A stretch of 64,000 bases of DNA, from the NCBI GenBank assembly GCA_027943335.1, contig BSBK01006357.1, forward strand, positions 329,001-393,000, given 5' to 3'. The notes under the pieces were generated by a model. It saw only the letters and a program-made list of their open reading frames with translations, did not search any database and was not told where the DNA came from. Position 1 is the first letter of the stretch. Each line of letters opens with the position of its first letter. The position numbers were made by a program, and so were the translations under genes. The stretch is from Chamaecyparis obtusa. Lineage: Eukaryota > Streptophyta > Pinopsida > Cupressales > Cupressaceae. Positions 12,133 through 23,339 of the stretch are shown one piece after another.

Positions 12133-13251
12133 TCAGAGCTGTTCTCCTTCAGTCATTGAGAGTTGATAGGCACCAGAGCCAAAAGTAGCAGTGATAACAA
12201 AGGGACCCAGCCAATTGGGTTCAAACTTCCCCTTGCGTTCTCGATGTGATTGATTTTTAGGATTTTCTCTCAACACTAGATCACCAACCTGAAATTCTCT
12301 GTGTCTGACTTTCTTGTTGCAGTCTCTAGACATTCTTTTCTGATACACTCTAAGATGATCATACACTGCTTGTCTGCGCTCATCTAGTAATTCAAGTTCT
12401 TGTAACCTAGACACTCTATAGTCTTCATCAATGACAAGTCCATGCATTCTGATTCTGAGTGATGGGATTTCAACCTCAATAGGTAGTACTGCTTCAGACC
12501 CATAAACTAAAGTGAAAGGTGTAGCCCCTGTAGGCGTTCTGATACTAGTCCTGTAGGCCCAGAGAGCTGGATTGATCATCAGATGCCAGTCTCTTCCTAT
12601 TTTATTAACTGTTCTGTGCAAGATCTTCAGGAGATTTTTGTTTGAAGCCTCAGCTTGTCCATTCCCTTGAGGATAGTAAATAGAAGACCAATGTTGTGTA
12701 ATCTTGAATTTAGCACATAAGTCATCTAGATCCTTATTTTTGAATTGTCCCCCATTGTCTGTGAGTATGGAATGAGGGATCCCATATCTGCAAATGATGT
12801 AGTTCAGGATGAACATAGAGATCTGTTTCCTCGTTGCTTGTGTTAGAGGAACTACTTCTACCCATTTTGTAAAATAATCTGTAGCTGTGATGATATGGGT
12901 ATGTCCATTAGAAGAGTGTGGATCGATAGCACCTATGAGATCAAATGCCCATTGTTGAAAAGGCCATTGTGTAGTAAAGGGAATTAGATCTCTCCCTGGA
13001 GCATGAATCAAGTTGCCATGTACTTGACATTGTTGACAGTTTTTAGCAAATTTAATAGCCTCTTTCTCCATTTGAGGCCAATAGTACCCAGCCCTAATAA
13101 GTTTTCGAGCTAACGTTAAACCATTTGAGTGCGATCCACATATACCCTCATGGACTTCCTCTAATGCACGTTGAGACTCTTCCCGTTCTAAACATCTAAG
13201 CAGTGTACCATCTAGACCTCGTTTGTACAGATCATTACCAATGATGACATA
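12133..13251 (-). pseudogene. Integrase, element 1
   Basis: This domain inserts the cDNA into the genome. The HHCC zinc-binding part starts above the first Met of the open stretch: H...H near 13150 and CQQC. In the 312-codon open stretch that follows, the catalytic triad is complete: Asp44 (WAFDLIG), Asp105 (LTDNGGQF) and Glu141 (GNGQAEASN), with the D-35-E spacing. The C-terminal GPFVI/EPNWLGPF segment is also present and there is no chromodomain. The frame is continuous with RNase H and RT upstream. A TGA just before 13251 separates it from the tether. Family-typical length; the domain itself is nearly intact. Confidence 0.93.
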
Positions 13252-13839
13252 TCAGGATGCGGATTAGATAAGGTTTCATTTCTCAAAATGGTTAAAGGAC
13301 TCAGGGATGATTTGGTCATGGAGATAGGAGAACAGATTTGTGTAGTGAGATGAGTCATAACCTACAACAGTGCAGATCATGCGGGTTTCAAGGGAGTCAT
13401 ATGCAGGATAGGATAGGGCTTCCACTAGGAACTCATAGCGTAGCTCATGTTTAGGCTACTGTAAGAGAGTAGATAGTGTCGCCATTGCATCGGCGGCCTT
13501 ATTCTCCATTCTGGGTATTTGCTCAAATGTGATAGAGATGAAGTATTTCTTTAAATCATCTACCATTCTCTTGTAAGGAATGAGCTTTTCATCTTTGGTT
13601 TGGTACACATCATTGACTTGGTGGATAACCAATTGTGAGTCTCCATGGATGTGCATCTCTATAACTCTCCACTGTATTGCCATTTTCATACCATTGAGAA
13701 GTGCCTCATATTCAGCAATATTGTTTGTGCAAGGAAACTTTAGTCTGAATGCTTTGGGTATCGAGTATCCTTGAGGAGTGATGAACAATATGCCTGCTCT
13801 AGATCCATTTTGTGTGTAGGAGCCATCAAAGAATAACCG
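13252..13839 (-). pseudogene. Second, archaeal-type RNase H and tether, element 1
   Basis: The second RNase H domain is diagnostic of Tat-lineage Ty3/gypsy elements. All four acidic active-site residues are visible: FFDGS, AEYEAL, GDSQLV and AADAMA. It lies between the classical RNase H and integrase, in the same frame. A TGA at about 13837 (Trp codon expected) and a TAG at 13453 break it. Three more stops fall in the ~60-codon tether before the integrase zinc finger. Confidence 0.9.
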
Positions 13840-14367
13840 TCATGCTCTAGAAGAGAGGTGCATGATAGAGGAATTGGGAAATTCCATTTGCATGGGTGTA
13901 TCATCAAACAGTGGTGCTTCAACTAATTGATCAGCAATGACCTGTCCTTTGATAGCTTTTCTTTCAACATATTCAATGTCAAATTCGCTCAAGAGCATGA
14001 CCCATTTAGCTAGTCTACCTGTGAGGGTAGCTTTGCTTAGGAGATATTTCAGTGGATCAATTTTAGCTACCAAATGAGTAGTATGAGCTAACATGTAGTG
14101 TCTCAGTTTCTACGATGCAAAGATCACAGCTAGACATGTCTTCTCTATCATTGAGTAGTTCTTCTCATAGGCCACTAAAGTTCTACTGATATAGTAGATG
14201 GCTCTTTCTTTCTTGTTCTCATCATGTTGTGCTAGCAATGCCCCCAGTGATGTATCTATTGCGGAGACATATAATATTAATGGCTTCCCATGAATAGGAG
14301 GCATTAAGATAGGAGGATTCAAGAGATAATTCTTGATATGATCAAAATTCTTTGCACAGTCTTCATT
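13840..14367 (-). pseudogene. Classical RNase H, element 1
   Basis: The RT-linked RNase H domain, recognisable from LNPPILMPPI, ALLAQ, YYISRTL, CLAVIFAS, KLRHYM and KIDPLKYLLS, matching the same order in the second Tat element. It is joined in frame to RT across a TAG at 14368 and contains a second TAG near 14107 (Gln codon in the relative). Confidence 0.9.
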
Positions 14368-15900
14368 CTAGGCAAAGGTCACACCTTTATGTAATATTTT
14401 TGTAAAAGGATGTGATATGTCCGCTAGCTGTGATATGAATCTTTTGATAGATTGAACTCTGCCTTGCAACATCCTCATTTGACTGATATTTGTGGGAGGT
14501 TGCATCTCGATGATAGCCTTGACTTTAGCCGGATCAACTTCAATGCCTTTCTTTGAAACTATGTATCCTAAGAGCTTTCCAGAAGTGACACCAAAAGCAC
14601 ACTTCTTAGGATTTAGTCGGAGACTAAACTTTTCCATTCTGTCGAGGATCATGCTCAAGTCTTTTAGATGTTCAGTCCTAATCATAGATTTTGCTAATGT
14701 GTCATCAACATAATCCTCCATTGTTCTATGCATCATATCATGAAAAATAGATGTCATTGCTCTTTGATATGTAGCTCCAACATTTTTTAGTCTGAATGGC
14801 ATAACATTCCAATAGAAGGTTCCCCACGCACATGTGAAAGCTATTTTCTCTTGATCTTCTGGAGCAATTTTGATTTGGTTGTACCCAGAAAAGCCATCCA
14901 TTAAGGAATACATTTTATAGCCCGTAGTCATGTCCACTATCATATCAATGTTAGGCAGTGGAAAATCATCCTTAGGGCATGCTCTGTTCACATCTCTAAA
15001 GTCTGTGCACACTCTGATTGAACCATCTGGTTTTGAAATAGGTACAATGTTAGAGATCCATTCAGCATAGTCTATGACACAGATGAATCTAGCTTTGAGG
15101 AGTTTTTCTAGCTCTTCTTTGACTAAGAGTGCCACATGAGGATGCATCTTTCTCAATTTTTGTTTGACTGGTTTTACCCCAGGAGCAATGGATAGATGGT
15201 GCATGATGAGATTGGGATCCAATCCTGGCATATCTGAATATTTCCATGCAAAGTTGATCTTTTTTTCTGATAAGAATGTAGTGAATTTCTGTTTCTCTTC
15301 TTCTGATAAGGATTGTGCTACATGTACCAATTGTGGTTCCTCTGTTGTATCCAAATTGATGGATTGAGTGGGCTCAATCAGAACTGGAGATCTATCCTGT
15401 AAATGACTCGGAAGGACATCAAATATCTCATCTGCAGGTGCCTCAGAGAGGTTTTCACCTTTAGATACGTCTTTTATTTTTACTTTTGTAGGATCTGAGA
15501 TTGCCACAAAGTGGTTTTCACCCTCAGAACTCTTTTTCTTTTTATTTTTATTTTTTTGACTAAGATATTTGATGTCTGACTCGGTCATGCTGACGCTCGG
15601 TTCACTGATGGAAGTCCTCATAGGCTCGACTGCATTGAGGTAACAAGCAAGGGCATAGTCACTGGAAAAGGTGTAAACACCATGGCTTGGGTTTGTGGAA
15701 GTTTGGTCAATAAGATCAGGGCGTTGGATAGTTAAAGTGGGAAAGGCATGGGATATGGTGTTCATGGATGGGGATATGTCATCATTGGTCCTAACCCGAC
15801 GCTCAAGTTCAAAGGTGATATTACAGCTCAAAATGTTCAATTCATGAATAGGCTCAACATCATCATGGGAGTCCTCTTTAGCCATAGGTGGATCAAACAC
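14368..15900 (-). pseudogene. Reverse transcriptase, element 1
   Basis: A 510-codon open stretch. Residues 1-190 are a poorly conserved linker that includes a KKKK basic run. Residues ~220-480 are the RT palm and fingers: PGLDPNLIMHHL, KPDGSIRVCTDFRDVN, Asp335 in YSLMDGFSGY and the YVDD box at 397-400. Catalytic residues are therefore intact. The start Met is arbitrary: the same frame continues upstream through a TGA. It ends at a TAG where the relative has a sense codon. Confidence 0.95.
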
Positions 15901-16362
15901 GTTAAGTTCATTGTTTCACTCTAGACCTACGTTGGGTTGAGATACATATTGGTGAATAACATCAATATATTTCTCTGTGATAAGCTCATCTTCTTCTGGA
16001 ATGGCTCCCCATTCATAGTCATTTGACTCAACTTCTAATTCAGGATCTCTAGGAAATCTGAGAAAATGTGTGAAGTCAGGATGAATACCCCAAGAAGGAT
16101 TACCCTCAGTCTCTTACTTGAATTCATATTCATGGGAATCAGTGTTAGAATAACTACTCTCTACTTCTAGATCAGTTTGATCGCCTTCAAGATTAGCTGG
16201 TTCTTGTGGTGCAACCATCTCTTGCGCTACAGTAGGTTCTTGTGTTTCTACTACATTGATTCTTTTGATAGGATCATCTTTATCATCAAGAAGATCTTTG
16301 ATCTCTTTAGGCAATTTTTCATAGGGGATGAGTTCTGAACTATCTGAATCATCATCTGAGGG
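15901..16362 (-). pseudogene. Acidic linker between G-patch and RT, element 1
   Basis: The same reading frame as RT, split by stops near 16114 and 15918. It is rich in Asp, Glu, Ser and Pro, with a recognisable DYEWG motif at ~16010-16025 (DYEWD in the second Tat element near 58615). No catalytic domain is seen. It is probably a flexible part of the polyprotein. Confidence 0.7.
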
Positions 16363-17055
16363 TTATGTCTCCTCTTTCTTGAGAAGGGGTTCTCCTGGTG
16401 CAATTTGTTCTATGACATGAGAACAACCACCTTTGAGATGATAGGGTTTCTTCTTAAAGCCTAAGCCACCAGTATCTTTGTTGGCTCTACCAATATGTGA
16501 AAAGGGTGTCACAAGACCCTTTCCTCTGATTCCTAGAGGTCCTTGACCGGAATATCCCATCTTAGCTATCAATTTGTTCCCTGGACCATACGAATTAGAA
16601 GGGATTGTAGGTGCTATAGATTCACTAGGTTGAACAATTTTAGATTCAAAATCCTCTTTGTATAGCCATGCCAGCACAGCTTCATCCTCTTCAAATTCTT
16701 GTTTGGATACTTGCTCCGCCACAAAATTTCTTTTGTATGCTTCCATAGGTTCCTTAGGTTCTGATTTAGACTGCTTCAAGGATTGTCCATATGACTTAGG
16801 TGAGATTGGGAGAGATGTCAGAGACAAGACTGGCTCTATAGTGTATTCTCCCATCCCATTTTCTTTTATATTGATCTCTTTAGCAATGTCTTCCATCTTA
16901 GATGTGGAAGCCACATTTTGTTGCTTGATGGAAGATTCTCTGTTATTGGGAAAAAGCTTATCGACACTTTCCTTCAATGTATTGCAAGTTGTACTCAAAT
17001 CTTCTAGGATAGTAACTTCTACCCCTTCATAGGGAAATTTCAAGCATTGATGGTT
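16363..17055 (-). pseudogene. Post-protease region with G-patch, element 1
   Basis: The segment begins near NHQCLKFPYEG, which aligns with the sequence just after protease in the second Tat element, and runs to a G-patch: AKMGYSGQGPLG, GKGLVTPF, GGLGFKKK (about codons 235-275 of the open stretch). G-patches bind or recruit RNA-processing factors; a role in this element is inferred only. It is followed by a TAA at a Gln position. The upstream protease and gag C-terminus are missing because of a deletion. Confidence 0.85.
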
Positions 17056-17806
17056 CATGCATCGGATAGGTCGGTTCATGCATGAATTCCATGGAGTGCG
17101 TACAGAACTCTCTGACATGATCTTGAGGATCAGAGTGTCTGTCATATTTGTTGTACTTTGGCATCTCCACTCTTTTTGGGAATGGAGGCATATACAAGTC
17201 TTTGTCAAAAGGGAAAGGACAAAGGGCCTCCATGGAGAATTCCTTGGGTTCCTTATCTTTCTCAATTTTATTCATTTTGACCTACATATCATGCAGCTGG
17301 TTCATTATGGCCGTCATTGGAGTTTCTTCCTCGTGCGTGATGATATCTTTGACATTGAAGTGAGGAGGAAGTTTAGCTCCTTCCTGGGCTAATTGCAAAA
17401 AGTATGCCTCTCTATCCACTTTCAAGAAATGCCTCATCATTCTCTTGAATTCATCATCATTCTGACATCGATGGATTTCAGAGGGTGTAGGTTCTTGGTC
17501 GGCATTATGTTGAGAATGGTGTCCCTAGGATCCTCCTCCTAGAGAACTATGGTTTGTCCCTGCTTGAGACATGGTAGGAGTTTTTGGGCTCCCTCGAACA
17601 GATTGAGGAGGAGTTTGCTGATTACCTCTGTGAGTTGATAAAGGAGGTATGTAACCAGTTTTCAATCAAAAGTTACCGAGACCGTCATCTTCGTAGATAC
17701 CTGACTTGATGATTTGTTCAAGAGTTAGACCCAGGGTATTGGTCAAAAGTAAGTTCTGAGATGTTTCTTCTGATTTCTTGTGTGAAGAAGCTCTGGTCTC
17801 CACCAT
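17027..17806 (-). pseudogene. Truncated gag, element 1
   Basis: The reading starts at MVETR (17806). It runs through a TAG/TGA-interrupted N-terminal region to ALCPFPFDKDLYMPPFP and SDPQDH, both shared with gag of the second Tat element (ALCPFPFDKSLF, SDPQDH at ~61350-61470). After FCTHSMEFMHEP the frame ends. The gag core, zinc knuckle and protease are absent, and the sequence jumps to the post-protease segment in another frame. About 1.8 kb is missing compared with the relative. Confidence 0.85.
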
Positions 17807-18269
17807 TAACTTTGAATGAAATAGAAGAAAAGGATGAAGACAACTGAAGAACAATTTGATTCAAGAAAATCGGATGACGCAACCTTGTCAAGATTATGAT
17901 AGTTTTGAAGATTCGATGAGATGTGGGTGAAGGATACTGTGCCCTGGATGTATGGGATAGATCACCCAAAAGATAGCGGACATGAGTTCTCAACACTTAG
18001 TCTATTTTTGAAGATTGATTGATTGAAGATTGATAGTTATGACAAGGTTTTGACATGAGATAAAAAGGACTCAAATTGATTGAACAGAAGGCTAGATCGG
18101 ATTCAAAAGATCACTCTTGGAAAATGGTAGAATGCTCAATAGCTACTGCTCTATTCCTGACACAATGATATTTTTGACAGATTCTGGAACTAGGCTGGAA
18201 ACATTGGATATCTTGCAATTTGACAATTTCTGACAACTCTCTCAATTTTTTCCAAATGACACTCTGCAG

Positions 18270-18490
18270 ACTCATACGACACTGGGTAGTCTATGAAATG
18301 ATAGTTGCTAAACTCATACGACAATTGGGTAGCAATGAAATGATAGTTGACAAAACTCGTATGACAGTTGCTAACAGGGTTTTGACTTTCTTGAATTTGC
18401 TAGTTTGAAAACTAGTACGACACTGGGTTCTCAATCATACAACAGATGGGCAATACTGAAACGACACTTGATAAAACTCGTATGACTTTT
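18270..18490. repeat. Tandem repeat in the element 1 leader, ~42-bp units
   Basis: Four to five degenerate copies of a unit opening ACTCATACGACACTGGGTAG and containing ATGAAATGATAGTTG. The first two copies (18270, 18312) are clearest. Later ones keep mainly the ACTCGTATGAC core. Confidence 0.75.
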
Positions 18491-19229
18491 GACTTCTTCA
18501 AATGACTTTCAACTCCAGAAAGATTTTACATCAATTTTTGCAAAACTTAAGGTTTTCAGTTTTGGATTGTTTGCAAATTGTACTGTCCAGATTTTGAAGG
18601 TTATACCAGATTTGATCATTTTTAATAGCCAAGTAGATAAACAAGCACGTAGAACAGTAAGCAAGTGATTCCAAGCACGTCTAAAAACAATGAACAAGGG
18701 AAAAAGCAACCTTGCGCATGAACAATCAAGTGACCAAATTGTGCTAATCCCTGAGAGTACTAATTGTGTATGTTCTGAAAAGTTTTGCAATAACACACAT
18801 ATACCTAAAAGTGAAAAATTGGCCTCTCTAGGGTTTTTAGTAATGGTTTGACTCTGAAACTTTTATGATTCAAAGGGGTGAACTCCAATCCTGGCACACC
18901 AAGGTTTTGACACAGTCTGAGAACTTAATCTTCAAGAGCTACTAGGGAGATCTGACAACCCAACAATGAACCATACTCGTGGAGATTTCTTCCACAAGGA
19001 CATTTATATAGCGGTTGTCACTACCATGGCGAAAATGGCTATTACCGCTTGAGGTTCCATCAATGCAATTTTCCCTATGAAGGGATTGTCCACTACGGTT
19101 AACCCTCTCTAAAGGTGACTCACAGATTTATACCACAAGGGGACTTGGCTCCAGATCCAAGGTTTTTGACACCTTTTCACTTTTAACCCAAACAAAGCAA
19201 GCAGATTAATCCGACATGCTAAGACAAAG

Positions 19230-19425
19230 TTTTGTTCCACCAAGGTCTGTGATATCAACTCCATGTGATCTATCAACCTCTCCAGGGAGAGAATGTATCA
19301 ATCAATAAGAGAAGACGCACTAACCAATTTTGATTCACCAAAGCTCATGATATCAACCCCACGTGATCTATCAACCTCTCTGGAGAGAGAATGTGTCGAT
19401 CAATAAGAGAAGATGCACTAACCAA
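19230..19425. repeat. 98-bp tandem duplication in the element 1 leader
   Basis: Two adjacent copies (19230-19326, 19327-19424) share TGATCTATCAACCTCTC and AATCAATAAGAGAAGA-type blocks, with about ten to fifteen differences. Confidence 0.85.
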
Positions 19426-20817
19426 GCTAAATGTGAAATGCACTAAGTATCCTCCCTACCTACAAGGATTCTGTCATCAAGAAAGATTTCTCTAGGAATC
19501 CAATCTCTCAAGAATCACGAATAGTGTTCATAGGGCCTAATTACTATGTGAGCACAGATATATTCCTGAAAGCAAATCTACCAAAAGTACCCAAAAAGCA
19601 GAAAGAGGAACACTTAACACTTAAAGAAAATATGAGATGAGTCCACAAGTTGGAACATTTAACACCTCACACAAGCTGAAAATGAGTCCCCAACTTAGAA
19701 AATAAGTGAGTTCCTAAAAGCACAAAAGGGTTGCCAAGTGGAACACTTAACGCTTCTGTCCTGTTGACCCCTCCCCTTTATGGCACTGAGATTGCAACCA
19801 CGGGGTGGAAATGAAGGGCCAACAGATTAGTGAGTCCAATAACCTAAGATAGCAATCAAGATCAATCACAAGTATCTAAGACTACTTAATGAATCCTTAA
19901 GGGGTCACAACCTAGTATCAATTATGCAAGTGTGTAGAACAAAAGCATGAAAAGAATCACCCAAGCTAGACACACGAGAGATTTATTTTAAGGCAAAATT
20001 GAAATTTTATTAGATGAAGGAGAATACCTGAGATCCTTGCAATGCACTTAGTAGATTTTACCTGATTTTTAGCAATTCTTGTTGAGCTTTTCCATGCAAG
20101 CAGGTGACAAACTCCCCAACAAGCAAACAAGATATGCAAAATATATTCAACTTATGAAAACCATAGGGTTAGCTCTAAAAATCAATTATTATCAGAAATA
20201 ATAACCAGCAATTAACCCAAGTGACAACTCATATCATTCATTGAACCATGTAAAAAAAATAAGTACATACCCATCACAAAACTTTATTTTTTTTGCTGCA
20301 TTTGACCTAGTCAACAAGATCTGATTTTGTTGATATGATTTTGGCCACAAAAATAGAAATTCAAAATAGAGACCCCTACTAAAAAATAGAGAGCTTTCCA
20401 AAAATGCAAAAATTTTAGAAAAATCTCTCCATTTGTGCCCTAGAGACCCGTTTTATCAAAATAGACCAGTTTTTGCAAATTGACTATTTGAGCTATTAAA
20501 TTGCATCCAAATTTAAAACACAAATAATAGACCCCCTATAGAATTTGAAGAGCTTTCTTAAAATGTAAAAATTTCCAAAAAAATTCTGATTTGCGCTGAA
20601 AATTAATTTTTTATGAAAAATCAAAAAAAAATTATTAAAAATTCAAAAAAATTTAGAAAATTCTGAATTTTTTATCAAAGCTTCCCTGATATGTCACCAA
20701 CTTTCAAAAAAAATTTCAGACCAAAAATCCAAGCCGTTTGGGAGATAAAATTAAATCTTTGAAACTTTAGGGTTTTAGCTCCCAAAAAAATCAAAACCAG
20801 CATGCAAAGGTGGGTTG

Positions 20818-20834
20818 CCCCACGGTGGGTGCCA
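20818..20834 (-). other. Primer binding site of element 1
   Basis: On the minus strand TGGCACCCACCGTGGGG begins four bases after the 5' LTR end. A TGG start, short spacer and position are as expected for tRNA-primed minus-strand synthesis. The primer tRNA is not assigned. Confidence 0.75.
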
Positions 20835-20838
20835 GAAA

Positions 20839-22089
20839 TGTGTGTGTGAATTTTTTACCTGATCTATAGACACAACACTTCAGTAAAATATTAGAGGTTA
20901 GCTATAATCAAAATCGTGCAAAATTGAAATCTACTCTAACCAAGCGATTTACTACCTTCTAGTAGGTGCGAGATTGATGTTCTCATATTGTAATCGAGAT
21001 CAGTGACCTAGACGACACCTAAATGAAGGATTTGAATGCAATTGATCTAGATATGAAATATGAATGCAATTAATCTATTTTTTTGGATTTTCTATGCAAT
21101 AAGAATGAAAAATCTGATATGAAATCTATGCTAGATGAAATTGATATGCTATGAATGCTATTGAAAATTGATATGCAATGCTAATCTAACAATGATATGC
21201 AATATGAATGCAAAAAAAATAAGATTGATCTCACAAAGATGTCGATTCGCAAGAGCTTTGATTCTTCAATTCCAATTCTTCAAAATAGTTGTGCAATTCG
21301 TAGATGACTTTGGCAAAGTAAGCTTGCAAAATTATGAGATGAATTATGAAGAGCTAAGCCTTGTTTTTATAGAAATCCAGGGCTTTGGAGGTGCATGAGA
21401 AAAAGCCATAAATCGCTCAAATAACTCAGGTTGATTTTTGAGTTATTTTTAAATAAAAGATAATTAACTCACAAAAACATGCAAAAGCTAAGTTTTAAAT
21501 CAAAATAGAGTTTAGCTTTAATTGATAATTGATAGTTGTCTGCTTTTATGATTGTGCATGTTTTATTTATGAATTAATTTAATAATAAAGTGATTTATGC
21601 TCAACTTAACTGCTTTTAAAAATAAAACAATTGATTTATGGGTTAATCAATTATTTAATCAAACTTTTATTAAAAACTATATTATTAAATAATGACAACT
21701 TGCTTTAATTAATTAAATAAGAATTTAATCAATTATTCATATGATATTAGATTTATTGTCAAAATTAAATAATACAATTAATAATAGATATAATTAAATT
21801 TAATTACATAATTAAGTGGCAAATATTAAATCTAATTAATTAAATATAAAAATATTCAATTAATCAAACTTTAGGATAAATGTGATTTATTGCCAAATAA
21901 TTATAAAATTAAAGATAATTATGATAATTAGGAATATTGCTAGGAATATTCCCTGATGCAGAATTTAAGATAATCAATTAGATTTGATGATGTTCAGATG
22001 TGCCTTAGGTTAGGACTTCGATGTCGATTTTGTTCGATTTGTTGATGTAGGAGGTTAATGAACTTATAGCCCATTTTTGGGGTATTACA
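20839..22089 (-). repeat. 5' LTR of element 1
   Basis: 1251 bases, ~98% identical to 8406-9655. About 17 of 21 substitutions are transitions by my count. It carries the minus-strand TATAAAAA box at 21364-21371, expected to drive element transcription toward lower coordinates. Confidence 0.95.
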
Positions 22090-22104
22090 TCTAGATAGAT
22101 AGAT

Positions 22105-22193
<89 letters not shown>

Positions 22194-22223
22194 TGTATGT
22201 ATGTATGTATGTATGTATGTATG

Positions 22224-22298
<75 letters not shown>

Positions 22299-22325
22299 AT
22301 ATAAATTTATTTATTTATTTATTTA
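22090..22325. repeat. Compound microsatellite
   Basis: Successive blocks of GATA, TA, TATG, TATATG and TTTA repeats start directly at the right end of element 1. The first bases (TCTAG) are also the right target-site flank. The ORF across it is pure repeat. Confidence 0.95.
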
Positions 22326-23339
22326 ATAGGCAAGATTTATATAAAAATACTAGGATTTCCAATGACTCCAAAAGATGAGATTTAAACTCTAGCCCTTATT
22401 ATGCAAAATTGAACACCAAACAATTTATTAAGCAAAACCCACAAACAAAAATACAAGAATATGTCTATTATCAAACCCTTACATATAGAAGACACAACAC
22501 AAACAACCTCTTCCAAAAATAAAGAATACATGGGATTCAAACCATACCTTAATAACACCGATCAATTTAGAACAATGGAAATTTGAGCAATTCCAAAATA
22601 CTCCAAGCCTTCAACAAAGTTCTTGTACTCCCAAAACCCAAACCAATTCCTGAAACATGTGAGTGTGTGTGAATAATGACCAAGGAATTCCTAATAAAGG
22701 AAAATAAACCTAAAATCAGAACTCAACCATGCAATTACAGGACTCAAGTCAACTCTTCAAACTTCGTTAATATCAATACTCCTTTTGCATTATTTTCAAC
22801 TTAATAATTAATAACTTAATACACTCACTCAATTTCAATCTTAAATTAATGTTTCTTGTTTTTATCAATCCACTTAACTTTTAAAAACTATTTTATTCTT
22901 TTGTTTATTTTTAATTGATCGTGCAACTTAATTGCAAATCAATTATGACTAAAAGAATGTACTATTTTTAATTAATAATCCAATTGATAATTTATTTTTA
23001 ATTAATAGATTTATCTTTAATTAAAATTTTGAATTTAATAATTAATTAAATCCTTAAAATTTCACATTTAGACTTTTAATTAATAAATATATAATTAATT
23101 TGCATTAATTAAATACCCTCACATTTAACTTTTTTTTATTTAATAAGATTTAATTACCAAAGCACATAATAAATCTTAGTAAATTACTTAACCATTTTGC
23201 AAGAGTCACACCAACCACAAACTAGCCAAAGAACATAAAAAATCAATTGAACCTAATAAAACAAAAATCATGGTCAATGAGAAAGGCTTATGAATTCACG
23301 TCACCTGGACGAATTTGGAGAGGTAATATATCAAAAAAT
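22326..23339. other. AT-rich stretch without a supported gene
   Basis: No ORF, RNA or repeat boundary that I can defend. It may be the 3' flank of the minus-strand transposase-like pseudogene. Confidence 0.4.

Larger units (their letters stand above)
17807..20817 (-). other. 5' leader of element 1
   Basis: Three kilobases between the PBS and gag with no supported ORF. It holds two tandem repeats (18270-18490 and 19230-19425) and, next to the PBS, a segment at 20225-20790 also found at 7160-7750 outside the element. Long leaders are usual in Tat elements. Confidence 0.6.
8406..22089 (-). mobile_element. Complete Tat-lineage Ty3/gypsy LTR retrotransposon (element 1)
   Basis: A 13.7 kb element read on the minus strand. 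It has two 1.25 kb LTRs, a PBS beside the right LTR, a polypurine tract beside the left LTR, and between them gag, G-patch, RT, RNase H, a second archaeal-type RNase H and integrase, in the Ty3/gypsy order. The dual RNase H marks the Tat lineage. Flanks read TCTAT on the left and TCTAG on the right, a 4/5 match for a 5-bp target duplication. LTRs differ at about 21 bases plus one indel by eye. All coding parts carry premature stops and most of gag and protease is deleted, so the copy is defective. Confidence 0.93.

Noticed and set aside
16658..17392. Plus-strand ORFs opposite gag and G-patch of element 1
   Set aside because: Shadows of the minus-strand polyprotein.
22169..22378. Met-Tyr-Val-Cys repeat ORF
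   Set aside because: Translation of the compound microsatellite.
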